A stretch of DNA of 64,000 bases from Fen-1231 sp035286465 (GTDB taxonomy: Bacteria > Gemmatimonadota > Gemmatimonadetes > Gemmatimonadales > Gemmatimonadaceae), in assembly GCA_035286465.1 (NCBI GenBank), contig DATEDF010000070.1:35664-99663 (forward strand), written 5' to 3'. Positions 18,313 to 26,477 of the stretch are shown here, piece after piece. The notes beneath the pieces were generated by a model. It was not told where the DNA came from. It did no database searches and worked only from the letters and a program-made list of their open reading frames with translations. Position numbers and translations under genes: made by a program. The first letter of the stretch is position 1, and the number at the start of each line of letters is the position of its first letter.

Positions 18313-19580
18313 CAGGCATCCCTCCAGTCGGGGTCGGCCTGCTCGATCCGAACCAGATCTTCGTACGATTCCCGCGCGGTCACCAGTGCGAAACGGTGGC
18401 CGTCCACGAAGACCTCCGCCGCGCGGGGGCGGGAGTTGTAGTTCGAGGACATCGCGTATCCGTATGCACCCGCGCCGTGGACGACGACAAGGTCCCCCGG
18501 CGACACGTCGTCCGTTTCCCGCTCGAGGGCGAGGAAGTCGCCGCTTTCACACACCGGCCCTACGACATCCACCACCGCGCGCTCCCCCGAGGGTTGCACG
18601 GCCTCCACCAGATGAAACGCATCGTAGTGCGACGGGCGGAGCAGCTCCGACATCCCCGCGTCCACGATCACGAGCTCCTTGCCGCCGCTCCGCTTGCGAT
18701 AGAGCACACGGGTCAGGAGGACGCCGCTCTCGGCCGCGAAGAAACGGCCCGGCTCCACCAGCAGCTCCACGCCGAGCGCGCGCGCCACCGGCGTGACGAT
18801 CCGCGCGAAGGCGTCCAGGTCGGGCTCCTCGTCGCCCTCGCCGTACCGAACGGGGAGGCCGCCGCCGGCGTCAAGGTACCTGAGGACCGCGCCCAGGTCG
18901 CGCAGGCGGCGGCCCAGCTCGCCGAGACGGGCGAGACCGTCGCGATAGGGCTCGAGCGTCATCAATTGGGAGCCCACGTGCATGTCGAGCGCGAGCAGCC
19001 GGATGTGCCGGAGCCGGAGCGCCAGGCGCGCCACCTCGAACGCCTCGTCGTACGGGATCCCAAACTTGTGCCCTCGCTCCCCCGTCGCAGTGTACGGATG
19101 GGCGCTCTCGACGGTGACCTCGGGATTCACGCGCAGCCCCACCGGCGCACTCGTGTCCAGCTCGCCGGCGATCGCGTCGAGGAGCACAAGCTCCGCCTCC
19201 GACTCCACGTTGATCAGCTTCACGCCGGCCTGTAGCCCCTCACGCAGCTCCCCGGCCGTCTTGCCGACGCCCCCGAAGATGATGTCGTGCCCGAGGAATC
19301 CCGCGCGGCGGGCACGAAACAGCTCGCCCCCCGAGACCACATCGGCGCCGGCACCCAGCTCGCGCAGGAGCACCAGGAGTGCGCGATTCGCGTTCGCCTT
19401 GAGGCTGTAGTGCACGCGGTGAGGCACGGCGTGCAGCGCCGAGGCGAGGCGCCGGTAGCGCTCGCGGAGCGCCGCGGCGCTGTACACGAACGTCGGCGTG
19501 CCCACCGCGATCGCGATACGCTCGGCGGGGACGTCCTCGCAGTGGAGCACGCCGTCCCTGCGCGCGAAGACGGAGGTCAA
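18312..19580 (-). CDS. lysA: Diaminopimelate decarboxylase
   Basis: Last step of lysine synthesis: PLP-dependent decarboxylation of meso-diaminopimelate. 422 residues from a TTG at 19580 that overlaps the proS stop (TTGA). It shows the PLP lysine in VHYSLKANANRALL, FGGVGKTAGEL, the GGGLP loop, VEPGRFF and a late C-x-x-x-D motif (GPVCESGDFLA). The longer frame upstream lies inside proS and is rejected. The other dap genes are about 40 kb away in this window, so lysA is separated from its pathway partners. Confidence 0.93.
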   Translation of the reverse strand: MTSVFARRDGVLHCEDVPAERIAIAVGTPTFVYSAAALRERYRRLASALHAVPHRVHYSLKANANRALLVLLRELGAGADVVSGGELFRARRAGFLGHDIIFGGVGKTAGELREGLQAGVKLINVESEAELVLLDAIAGELDTSAPVGLRVNPEVTVESAHPYTATGERGHKFGIPYDEAFEVARLALRLRHIRLLALDMHVGSQLMTLEPYRDGLARLGELGRRLRDLGAVLRYLDAGGGLPVRYGEGDEEPDLDAFARIVTPVARALGVELLVEPGRFFAAESGVLLTRVLYRKRSGGKELVIVDAGMSELLRPSHYDAFHLVEAVQPSGERAVVDVVGPVCESGDFLALERETDDVSPGDLVVVHGAGAYGYAMSSNYNSRPRAAEVFVDGHRFALVTARESYEDLVRIEQADPDWRDA

Positions 19581-21049
19581 TAGGCCTTGGCCCACACGAC
19601 CTCGTGCTTTGCCGGCTGGCCGGTCGCGAGGCAGGTCTTCGGCGCCTCGGGCGACCGGAACTCCGGATCGGGAATCAGGCGGATCGTGGCCCTGGTCTCT
19701 TCCTTGACCCTGGCTTCGCTCGCGGGATCGCCATTCCACCCGGCATACACGAACGCGCCGTCGCCGTCCATGATCTCACGGAAGCGCTCGTACGTGATGG
19801 GGCCGCGGACGCTGGCGGCGTCCCGCCGCGCCGTCGCCGCGGCGAGCATGTCCCCCTGGATCGTCCCCAGGAGCCTGGCGACCGCTTCGGCGACGCCGGT
19901 CATCGGAATCGCCGCCTTCGCGCGGGTGTCGCGGCGCGCGGAGAAGACGGACTGCTTCTCGAGGTCCTTCGGTCCGAGTTCGAGCCGGAGTGGGACGCCC
20001 TTGAGTTCCCACTCGTAGTACTTCGCGCCGGGCTTGAGGCCGTCGCGCGCGTCCACGTGCACGCGCAGGCGGTCGGACGCGCCGCGCCCCGTCCACGCGG
20101 CCAGCTCGTCCCGGAGCGCGTGCGCCGCCGGCACGACTCGCCCCCGCTCGTCGTCGTTCTTCCAGATGGGAACGATCACGACCTCGATCGGCGCGAGGCG
20201 CGGCGGGAGGCGCAGGCCGTTGTCGTCGCCGTGGGTCATCACGAGCCCGCCGACCAGGCGCGTCGAAACGCCCCAGCTGGTATTCCAGGCGTACTCGATG
20301 CTCCCTGACTCACTCTGGAACTTCACGTCGAACGCCTTGGCGAAGTTCTGGCCGAGGTTGTGCGACGTGCCTGCCTGGAGCGCCTTGTTGTCCTGCATCA
20401 CCGCTTCGAGCGCGTAGGTGCGCAACGCGCCGGCGAACTTCTCGCTCTCCGTCTTGAGGCCGGTGATCACCGGCATCGCCATCCACTCTTCCGCGAACGT
20501 GCGGTAGATGCCCAGGATCGTGCGCGCCTCCCGTTCGGCTTCGTCGTGCGTCGCGTGCGCCGTGTGCCCCTCCTGCCAGAGGAACTCGAGCGTCCGCAGG
20601 AAGAGCCGGGTCCTCAGCTCCCACCGCACGACGTTCGCCCACTGATTGATCAGGATCGGCAGGTCGCGGTACGACTGCACCCACTTCGCGTACGAGTGAT
20701 AGATGATCGTCTCGCTCGTGGGACGCACGATCAGCGGCTCCTCGAGCTTCTTCCCGCCGCCGTGTGTGACCACCGCGGTCTCCGGCGCGAACCCCTGGAC
20801 GTGCTGCGCCTCCTTGTGCAGGAAGCTCTCGGGAATGAGGAGCGGGAAATACGCGTTCACGTGGCCGGTCGCCTTGAACATGTCGTCCAGGGCGCGCTGC
20901 ATCCGCTCCCAGATCCCGTAGCCGTGCGGACGAATGACCATGCACCCCTTGACGGGCGCATAGTCCGCCAGCTCGGCGCGCAGCACGACCTCGTTGTACC
21001 AGGCGCTGAAGTCCTCGGCGCGAGGTGTCAGCTTCTTGTCGTCGGACAT
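19577..21049 (-). CDS. proS: Prolyl-tRNA synthetase, archaeal/eukaryote-like (ProS3) type
   Basis: 490 residues, the shorter class II form lacking the bacterial editing insertion. It opens with SAWYNEVVLRAELADYAPVKG, has motif 2 in the VRWELRTRLFLRTLEFLWQE segment and motif 3 around GGLVMTHGDDNGL. A C-terminal anticodon-binding domain and zinc-binding-like tail (KTCLATGQPAKHEVVWAKAY, ending in Tyr) are typical of this type. The ATG shares one base with the hisS stop. Confidence 0.93.
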   Translation of the reverse strand: MSDDKKLTPRAEDFSAWYNEVVLRAELADYAPVKGCMVIRPHGYGIWERMQRALDDMFKATGHVNAYFPLLIPESFLHKEAQHVQGFAPETAVVTHGGGKKLEEPLIVRPTSETIIYHSYAKWVQSYRDLPILINQWANVVRWELRTRLFLRTLEFLWQEGHTAHATHDEAEREARTILGIYRTFAEEWMAMPVITGLKTESEKFAGALRTYALEAVMQDNKALQAGTSHNLGQNFAKAFDVKFQSESGSIEYAWNTSWGVSTRLVGGLVMTHGDDNGLRLPPRLAPIEVVIVPIWKNDDERGRVVPAAHALRDELAAWTGRGASDRLRVHVDARDGLKPGAKYYEWELKGVPLRLELGPKDLEKQSVFSARRDTRAKAAIPMTGVAEAVARLLGTIQGDMLAAATARRDAASVRGPITYERFREIMDGDGAFVYAGWNGDPASEARVKEETRATIRLIPDPEFRSPEAPKTCLATGQPAKHEVVWAKAY

Positions 21050-22323
21050 CAGTCGGGATGGCGTGGAGGAACGGCTTCGATGGCGAACGGCTGCTCCCGT
21101 CCGCTCGCGAGATCCTTCAGGACGGCGTGCCCTTCCGGCAGAAGGAGCACGGCGCGTGCGGCTCCGGCGCTGCTCGCGGCCTTGAGCTGCTTCGCCACGG
21201 GTTGTTCCCGCAGTGCGCATTCGACGCTGTACCCGAGCCGCCGGAGCCTGGCCGACACCATGCGGGCGCGGGGCATCGGCTCGGCGCCGCTCTCAACCAC
21301 GTAGAAGTCGAGCCGGTTCGCGACGGTCGGGAACTTGCCGCGCGCCTCCACGAGCTTGCCCAGCACCACGTCGCCCATGCCGAAGCCGCAGGCGGGAAGG
21401 TCCACGCCGCCCAGTTCTTTCAGCAGGTTGTCGTAGCGTCCGCCGCCGCAGATCGCGCGCAACTCGCCTTGCGCATCGAACAACTCGAAGACGATGCCCG
21501 TGTAGTACGCGAGGCCGCGCACCACCGCCAGATCGAGGTCCACCCAGCCCCGGACGTCGAGTGACTCGAGGTGCCCCAGATAGCGGTCGAGGTGGTCCAG
21601 GTGCGGCGCGACCGTCTTTGCCTTGCCGAACTCCCGCCGGAGCTCCCCGGCGTCGCGCACGTCGGGGAGGGCCATCACCCGCGTGATGCTGGCCGGGGTG
21701 AGTCCCGCCTCGGCGAGCTTGTCCCGGGACGCCGAGAGCGGCTGCCGTGCGGACTTGTCGAGCACGGCGTAGACGGCCTCCCGTTGCGTGTCACGCACCC
21801 CCACCGCGTCGAGCAGCGCGTTCAGCAAACGGCGGTCGGAGACTCGCGCGCGCACATCGGCCGGCGTGAGCCCGAGTTCCCGCATGATGTCCAGGGCCAC
21901 CGCGAGCACCTCGGCATCCGCCGTCTCGCTCGATTCGCCGACGATGTCCACGTTGAGCTGGAAGTGCTCGCGAAGGCGCCCCTTTTGCTGCCGTTCGTAG
22001 CGGAACAGCTGGGGGATGGAGAACCAACGGATCGGCTTGCGGAGCGCCTGCGCCTTCGCCGCCACCATCCGCGCGAAGGTGGGGGTCATTTCGGGCCGGA
22101 GCGCGACTTCGCGCCCGCCCTTGTCGGTGAAGGCGTAAAGCTGCCTGACGATCTCGTCGCCGCTCTTCTTCGTGTACAGTTCGAGCGGTTCGAGCGGTGG
22201 GCCGTCGTACTCCACGAACGCGTAGCGCCGGCAGACCTCGCGCCACGCCCGGAAGAGGTGGACGCGCCGCGCGAACTCGTCTGGATAGAAGTCTCGAAAC
22301 CCGGGAAGCGCTCCGCCAGCCAT
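21049..22323 (-). CDS. hisS: Histidyl-tRNA synthetase
   Basis: 424 residues, class II. It starts ALPGFRDFYPDEFARRVH, has motif 2 FRYERQQKGRLREHFQ, the HisA-like signature around GLAYYTGIVFELFD and motif 3 near GGGRYDNLLKELGG. The C-terminal anticodon domain follows. It charges tRNA-His with ATP. It lies 9 nt after folC and is directly followed by proS. Confidence 0.95.
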   Translation of the reverse strand: MAGGALPGFRDFYPDEFARRVHLFRAWREVCRRYAFVEYDGPPLEPLELYTKKSGDEIVRQLYAFTDKGGREVALRPEMTPTFARMVAAKAQALRKPIRWFSIPQLFRYERQQKGRLREHFQLNVDIVGESSETADAEVLAVALDIMRELGLTPADVRARVSDRRLLNALLDAVGVRDTQREAVYAVLDKSARQPLSASRDKLAEAGLTPASITRVMALPDVRDAGELRREFGKAKTVAPHLDHLDRYLGHLESLDVRGWVDLDLAVVRGLAYYTGIVFELFDAQGELRAICGGGRYDNLLKELGGVDLPACGFGMGDVVLGKLVEARGKFPTVANRLDFYVVESGAEPMPRARMVSARLRRLGYSVECALREQPVAKQLKAASSAGAARAVLLLPEGHAVLKDLASGREQPFAIEAVPPRHPD

Positions 22324-22332
22324 TCAGTAAAG

Positions 22333-23622
22333 CTACGCGGGGGTCGGAGAGACCTCCAGCCGAGCCATCGCGTCGCCCACGGTGTGGAAGGAGCCGGTGA
22401 CGAGCACCGAGGCCCCTTGCTCCGCCGCGCGCGCGAGCGCGCGGTCGAAGTCCCGCACGACCTCCGCGTTCCACCCCTTCGCTCGGGCGTGCGCGAGCGC
22501 CACCGGCAGGCTCCACGTGCGGCTCGCCGGCGCGGTGGGCGCGATGGTCAGGACGTACTCATCCACGACGGGACCGAGCACGTCCATGATGGCGCGCCAG
22601 TCCTTGTCCCCGAGCACGCTCAGCACCGCGACCAGCGGCCGCGGGGGCCGGATCGAGGCAAGTGTCGTCGCCACCACCGCCGCGCCATCGGGATTATGCG
22701 CCACGTCGAACAGGTACTTGCCCCAGCGCTGAAAGCGGCCGGGCAGGCGCACGTGCGCGAGTCCGCGCCGGAGCTCGTCCCCCGTCGGCGCGAAGGACGG
22801 CGGGAGCGCATCGAGCGCCGCCGCGGCGACCGCGGCGTTCGCCGCCTGGTGAGCGCCGAGGAGCGGCGTGGCAAGCGCCGCCGCCACGCCGAGGCCGGGG
22901 AGCGCGAACGAAGTCCCATCGGCCCCGATCTTCACATCCCGCGGGCCATCCTCGTCGTAGACGACGCGGACCGGCGCCGCGCCGTGCTCCCGCGCGTGCC
23001 GCGCGAGGAGCGCGCGGATGGCGGGGTCCGGATCACCAATGATCGCCGGCACGCCGTACTTGAAGATCCCGGCCTTCTCGTACGCGATCTCCTCGCGCGT
23101 CGCCCCGAGATACTCGACGTGGTCAATGCCGATGTTGGTCACCGCCGCGACGAGCGGCGTCAGCACGTTGGTCGCGTCGAGCCGCCCGCCGAGCCCCGTC
23201 TCGATTATCGCGACGTCCACCGCCGCCTCCGCGAAGAACTGGAAGGCCATCGCCGTCGTCGCCTCGAAGAAGGTCGCGTGGAGCCGCTCCACTTCCGGCG
23301 TCCACCGCTCGACGAACGCCACGATCCGCTCCGGATCGACCGGCTCGCCGTCAATGAGGAACCGTTCCCGGAAGTCCACCAGGTGAGGCGACGTGTATTT
23401 CGCGACGCGAAGCCCCTTGGCGCGCAGCACCGCCTCGAGCATCGCGCAGACGCTCCCCTTCCCGTTCGTGCCGGCCACGTGGAGCACGTGCAATGCGCGG
23501 TGTGGATCGCCCAGCGAATGGAGAAACGCCTCCACCCGCTCGAGCCCCAACTTCCAGATGCCGGTGGTGCGCGCGAAAAGGAAGTCGAGCGCGTCGTGGT
23601 ATGTCTTCAGGCCGATGCCCAC
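22333..23622 (-). CDS. folC: Bifunctional folylpolyglutamate/dihydrofolate synthase
   Basis: 429 residues from a GTG at 23622, 16 nt inside the end of accD. The P-loop HVAGTNGKGSVCAMLE lies near residue 50, then the KYTSPHLVDFRERF omega loop, FFEATTAMAF and the IETGLGGRLDATNV motif. It adds glutamate to (dihydro)folates with ATP. The accD-folC order is common in bacteria. The start is uncertain because the frame is open into accD, but the GTG matches the usual FolC N-terminus (TYHDALDFLF). Confidence 0.92.
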   Translation of the reverse strand: MGIGLKTYHDALDFLFARTTGIWKLGLERVEAFLHSLGDPHRALHVLHVAGTNGKGSVCAMLEAVLRAKGLRVAKYTSPHLVDFRERFLIDGEPVDPERIVAFVERWTPEVERLHATFFEATTAMAFQFFAEAAVDVAIIETGLGGRLDATNVLTPLVAAVTNIGIDHVEYLGATREEIAYEKAGIFKYGVPAIIGDPDPAIRALLARHAREHGAAPVRVVYDEDGPRDVKIGADGTSFALPGLGVAAALATPLLGAHQAANAAVAAAALDALPPSFAPTGDELRRGLAHVRLPGRFQRWGKYLFDVAHNPDGAAVVATTLASIRPPRPLVAVLSVLGDKDWRAIMDVLGPVVDEYVLTIAPTAPASRTWSLPVALAHARAKGWNAEVVRDFDRALARAAEQGASVLVTGSFHTVGDAMARLEVSPTPA

Positions 23623-24470
23623 CCGGTGGCCGCCGGCTTGCCGCTCATGTGCCGCAGGAGCTGCCCCACGGTGGACTTGAGCTGGTGTCGGTGCACCACG
23701 CTGTCCACCATGCCGTGGTCGAGAAGGAACTCGGCGGTCTGAAACCCCTCGGGAAGGTCCTGTCCGAGTGTTTGCTTGATCACACGCGGTCCGGCGAACC
23801 CGATGACCGCGCCCGGCTCGGCCAGAATGGCGTCGCCGAGCATGGCGTAGCTCGCGCTCACGCCGCCGGTGGTGGGATTCGTGAGGATGGAGACGTAGGG
23901 AATGCGCCGCTCCGCGAGCTGCGACAGCACGGCCGACGTCTTCGCCATCTGCATCAACGAGAGCACGCCCTCCTGCATCCGCGCCCCCCCGGACGCGGAG
24001 ACCAGGATGAGCGCGAACTTCTTCTCGAGCGAGCGCTGCCCGAGGCGTGCAATCTTCTCGCCCACGACCGAGCCCATCGAGCCGCCCATGAACGCGAAGT
24101 CCATCACGCCGAGATTGACCGGCATCTTCTCCATCGTGCCGGCGGCGGTGACGATCGCGTCGCTGTCGCCCGCGTTCGTCAGGGCCCGCTTGAGTCGCTC
24201 GCGATAGTCGGGGAAGCCGAGCGGGTCGGTGGAGCGGAGGTCCGGCTCGGTCTCCTCGACGGAGCCTTCGTCCAGCAGGAGATTCACGTAGTCCACCGCC
24301 CGCAGCCGTCGGTGATAATCGCAACTCGGGCAGACGTTGTGGTTCCGGCTGAATTTCTCGCGGATGTCGGTGTGGCCGCAGGCCTCGCACTTTTCCCAGA
24401 CGTCGGCAGGGATTTCGAGGCGCTCGCCACGGGGCTGGCGGGGTTTCTTTTCTTTGCGGAACCAGGCCAT
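23607..24470 (-). CDS. accD: Acetyl-CoA carboxylase, carboxyltransferase beta subunit
   Basis: 287 residues. An N-terminal C4 zinc ribbon (CEACGHTD ... NVCPSCDYH, residues about 32-54) marks AccD rather than a propionyl-type subunit. The crotonase-like domain follows with SASGGARMQEG and TNPTTGGVSASYAMLGD. It transfers CO2 from carboxybiotin to acetyl-CoA for fatty-acid synthesis. accA is not in the window. Its start lies just downstream of the right arm of repeat locus C. Confidence 0.95.
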   Translation of the reverse strand: MAWFRKEKKPRQPRGERLEIPADVWEKCEACGHTDIREKFSRNHNVCPSCDYHRRLRAVDYVNLLLDEGSVEETEPDLRSTDPLGFPDYRERLKRALTNAGDSDAIVTAAGTMEKMPVNLGVMDFAFMGGSMGSVVGEKIARLGQRSLEKKFALILVSASGGARMQEGVLSLMQMAKTSAVLSQLAERRIPYVSILTNPTTGGVSASYAMLGDAILAEPGAVIGFAGPRVIKQTLGQDLPEGFQTAEFLLDHGMVDSVVHRHQLKSTVGQLLRHMSGKPAATGWASA

Positions 24471-24506
24471 GGGGTCAATCTCGCGCGTGGATCGGGCCGC
24501 GGCAAC

Positions 24507-24622
24507 CGGAGGAGAGGCGAGATGGGAGGGAGCAGCGAGCGGTGAGATCGAGCGGGGAGCGGCGAGAGAAAGCGGGGAGCGGTGAGAGAAAGCGGGGAGC
24601 GGCGAGGGCTCTCAACGTCTCA
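24507..24622. repeat. Heptamer array, locus C, accD-side arm
   Basis: Read on the minus strand it begins at the TGA of the four-helix-bundle gene and reaches the accD leader. Units are mainly 7 nt, grouped in a 20-nt higher-order repeat (7+7+6) seen three to four times between about 24530 and 24615. A 20-mer at 24549-24568 and a 12-mer at 24512-24523 are exact reverse complements of 25161-25180 and 25201-25212. Confidence 0.85.
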
Positions 24623-25212
24623 GACGAGATGGGACTTTGCCGGGCGCCTGGCGAGCCACTTCTGCGCGCCGATCAGTATGCGCCTCAGCTCGCACAGTTG
24701 CTCGAAGCGCAGCTCGGCGACGCCCGCCGGAAGATCATCGCGCACCGCGCGATACCAGCTGAAACTCTCCCGGAGTGAACCCAGCGCGATCCCGAAGAAC
24801 CGCGAACGATCAATGGGGCGCGAGCGTCCGAATCCCTCGGCGACGTTTGCGCTGATCGAACTGACGGCCCTGAGGAGTTGATCTGCGCACTCGATGGAGA
24901 TGCGACGGCCTCGAAGGTTGCGGGCGTCACGCGCCGCCAGATCGAGGACGTACAGCGCCACGCGATAACCGTGGAACCGCCAGATGGGATCGTCGCGGAT
25001 GCTTGCCGGTGCGCACGCCTCCCACCCGAGGAAGGCTTCGTCATGAATGATGGGCATGGCCCCAAGGTGGGCACGGGGCCTGGCAGAACCATCACCCATT
25101 CCGTGCCGTCCGGACCATTCGATCGCGCCATTACTCCCCACGACGCGTCCGCCCCGCTCGCTCTCGCCGCTCCCCGCTCGCTCTCGCCGCTCGCCACTCG
25201 ATCTCGCCTCTC
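24512..25212 (-). mobile_element. Putative four-helix-bundle cassette bounded by inverted heptamer arrays
   Basis: A gene for an intervening-sequence-type four-helix-bundle protein (24620-25057) is flanked by heptamer arrays in inverted orientation. Two separate exact inverted matches (12 and 20 bp) occur in the same order in both arms. The unit sits between rodA and accD and replaces the loop of the hairpin seen at sister loci. No transposase, reverse transcriptase or target duplication is visible, so calling it mobile is inference. Confidence 0.5.
24620..25057 (-). CDS. Four-helix-bundle protein (23S rRNA intervening-sequence protein family)
   Basis: 145 residues, mostly helical. The family signature is clear: LLRAVSSISANVAEGFGR (61-78, with Asn71, Glu74, Gly75) followed by GSLRES (93-98). 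The family was first found inside 23S rRNA intervening sequences and is structurally akin to Avd of diversity-generating retroelements, which binds nucleic acid as a pentamer. Here no rRNA is near. The gene lies inside inverted heptamer arrays between two housekeeping genes. The start ATG 25057 gives the usual family length; in-frame ATGs exist farther up. I infer it acts on the arrays or their transcript. Confidence 0.85.
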   Translation of the reverse strand: MPIIHDEAFLGWEACAPASIRDDPIWRFHGYRVALYVLDLAARDARNLRGRRISIECADQLLRAVSSISANVAEGFGRSRPIDRSRFFGIALGSLRESFSWYRAVRDDLPAGVAELRFEQLCELRRILIGAQKWLARRPAKSHLV

Positions 25213-25229
25213 GCCACTCCGCCGCGTCA
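25150..25229. repeat. Heptamer array, locus C, rodA-side arm
   Basis: Begins at the rodA TGA (25229-25227) and runs as 7-nt units such as GGCGAGA and GGCGAGC on the minus strand, with one 6-nt slip. It contains the 20-mer (25161-25180) and 12-mer (25201-25212) that are inverted in the other arm. Between this arm and the ATG at 25057 lie about 90 nt of ordinary sequence. Confidence 0.85.
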
Positions 25230-26477
25230 AATCGCCAGCATATCCGCCTTCCCCCTCCCCTCCACCGACAACCTCCCCTCTATCCCGACGGCAATCCAGC
25301 ACGCCAGCATGAACGACCCTCCGTACGAGAAGAAGGGCAACGGAATCCCGGCAATCGGCATCAGATTCATCGTCATGCCGACGTTCACCAGCACGTGAAC
25401 GAACCAGATCGAGACCAGACCGAACGCGACCAGGCTCGCGAAGGGATGCGTCGCGCGCGCGGCGACGCGCACCGACCGCAGAAAGAGCACCAGAAAGAGC
25501 GCCAGCGCGATCGTCACGCCGAGAAAGCCGAGCTCTTCCCCGACGACCGGGAAGATGAAATCCGTGTGACGCTCCGGCAGAAACGCGAGCCGCTTCTGCG
25601 TGCCCTCGGTGAAGCCCTTGCCGAGCCAGCCGCCCGAGCCGATCGCAACCTGGGACTGCAGGAGCTGATAGCCCGCGCGCTGGGGATCCGCCGACGGATC
25701 GAGGAAGGCAAGAAAGCGCCGCTGCTGGAACGGGTCGAGCTTCTCCCACGCGACGGGCGCCACGACCCCCATCACCACGTTCATCACGACGATGAACACG
25801 CCCTCGGCGACGTAGGGCTTGTACCAGAGCACCAGCGCGAAGAAGAGCAGGAACCACGCTCCCCACAGTTGCGGCGTGCCGAACGCGAGCACGAGGCTCA
25901 GGGCGGGGCTCGCCACGAGCACCAGGAGTTGCCACGAGGCGCCGCTCCAGAAGAGCATCGCGAAGAAGATGCCGATGAACACGAGCCCGGTCCCGAGATC
26001 GGGCTGTGCCATGATGAAGAGCCACGGGACGCCCACGACGAGCGCCGGCTGCCAGAGGTCCAGCAACGACTTCGGCGCCTCCTTCCGTGCGGCGAACACC
26101 TTGGCGAGCATCAGCACGACCGCGATCTTTGCCAGCTCTGCCGGCTGGCCGAGTTTGACGCCGCCGATCGCGAGCCAGCTCCGCGTGCGCGCGGCCGGGC
26201 CGGAGCCCGTCCCGATGAAGAGGAGGAGCAGCAGGACGATGCAGGTTCCCACGAACACCGGGGTCGCCATCCAGTCGAGCAGCCGCGAGGAGGCGCGGCT
26301 CGCGAAGTACGCCGCGAGAACGCCGACGCCGAGCCAGATGAGCTGCCGCTTCCACATCCCCGCGACGATCGTGGGGACGTCGGTCTGGCCGGCCGAATAG
26401 ACCATCGCGATCCCGAACGCCGAGAGCAGAAGCGCGAGGGCCACGAGCGGATAATCCGCGACGCGCGGTCGCTTCAC
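25227..26477 (-). CDS. rodA: Rod-shape SEDS glycosyltransferase RodA
   Basis: 416 residues with about ten membrane segments, a SEDS-family peptidoglycan polymerase that works with PBP2 (MrdA) in side-wall elongation. Family marks are GTGSGPAARTRSWLAIGGVKLGQPAELAK (present across the second and third loops), QPDLGTGLVF, and near the C-terminus NVGMTMNLMPIAGIPLPFFSYGGS. The RodA-type ending supports RodA over FtsW, as does its place in the mre operon. The GTG start overlaps mrdA by 4 nt. Confidence 0.94.
   Translation of the reverse strand: MKRPRVADYPLVALALLLSAFGIAMVYSAGQTDVPTIVAGMWKRQLIWLGVGVLAAYFASRASSRLLDWMATPVFVGTCIVLLLLLFIGTGSGPAARTRSWLAIGGVKLGQPAELAKIAVVLMLAKVFAARKEAPKSLLDLWQPALVVGVPWLFIMAQPDLGTGLVFIGIFFAMLFWSGASWQLLVLVASPALSLVLAFGTPQLWGAWFLLFFALVLWYKPYVAEGVFIVVMNVVMGVVAPVAWEKLDPFQQRRFLAFLDPSADPQRAGYQLLQSQVAIGSGGWLGKGFTEGTQKRLAFLPERHTDFIFPVVGEELGFLGVTIALALFLVLFLRSVRVAARATHPFASLVAFGLVSIWFVHVLVNVGMTMNLMPIAGIPLPFFSYGGSFMLACWIAVGIEGRLSVEGRGKADMLAI

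Noticed and set aside
24620..25057. Ribosomal protein S23 or rRNA intervening sequence
   Set aside because: The family name comes from copies inside 23S rRNA; no rRNA sequence surrounds this gene.
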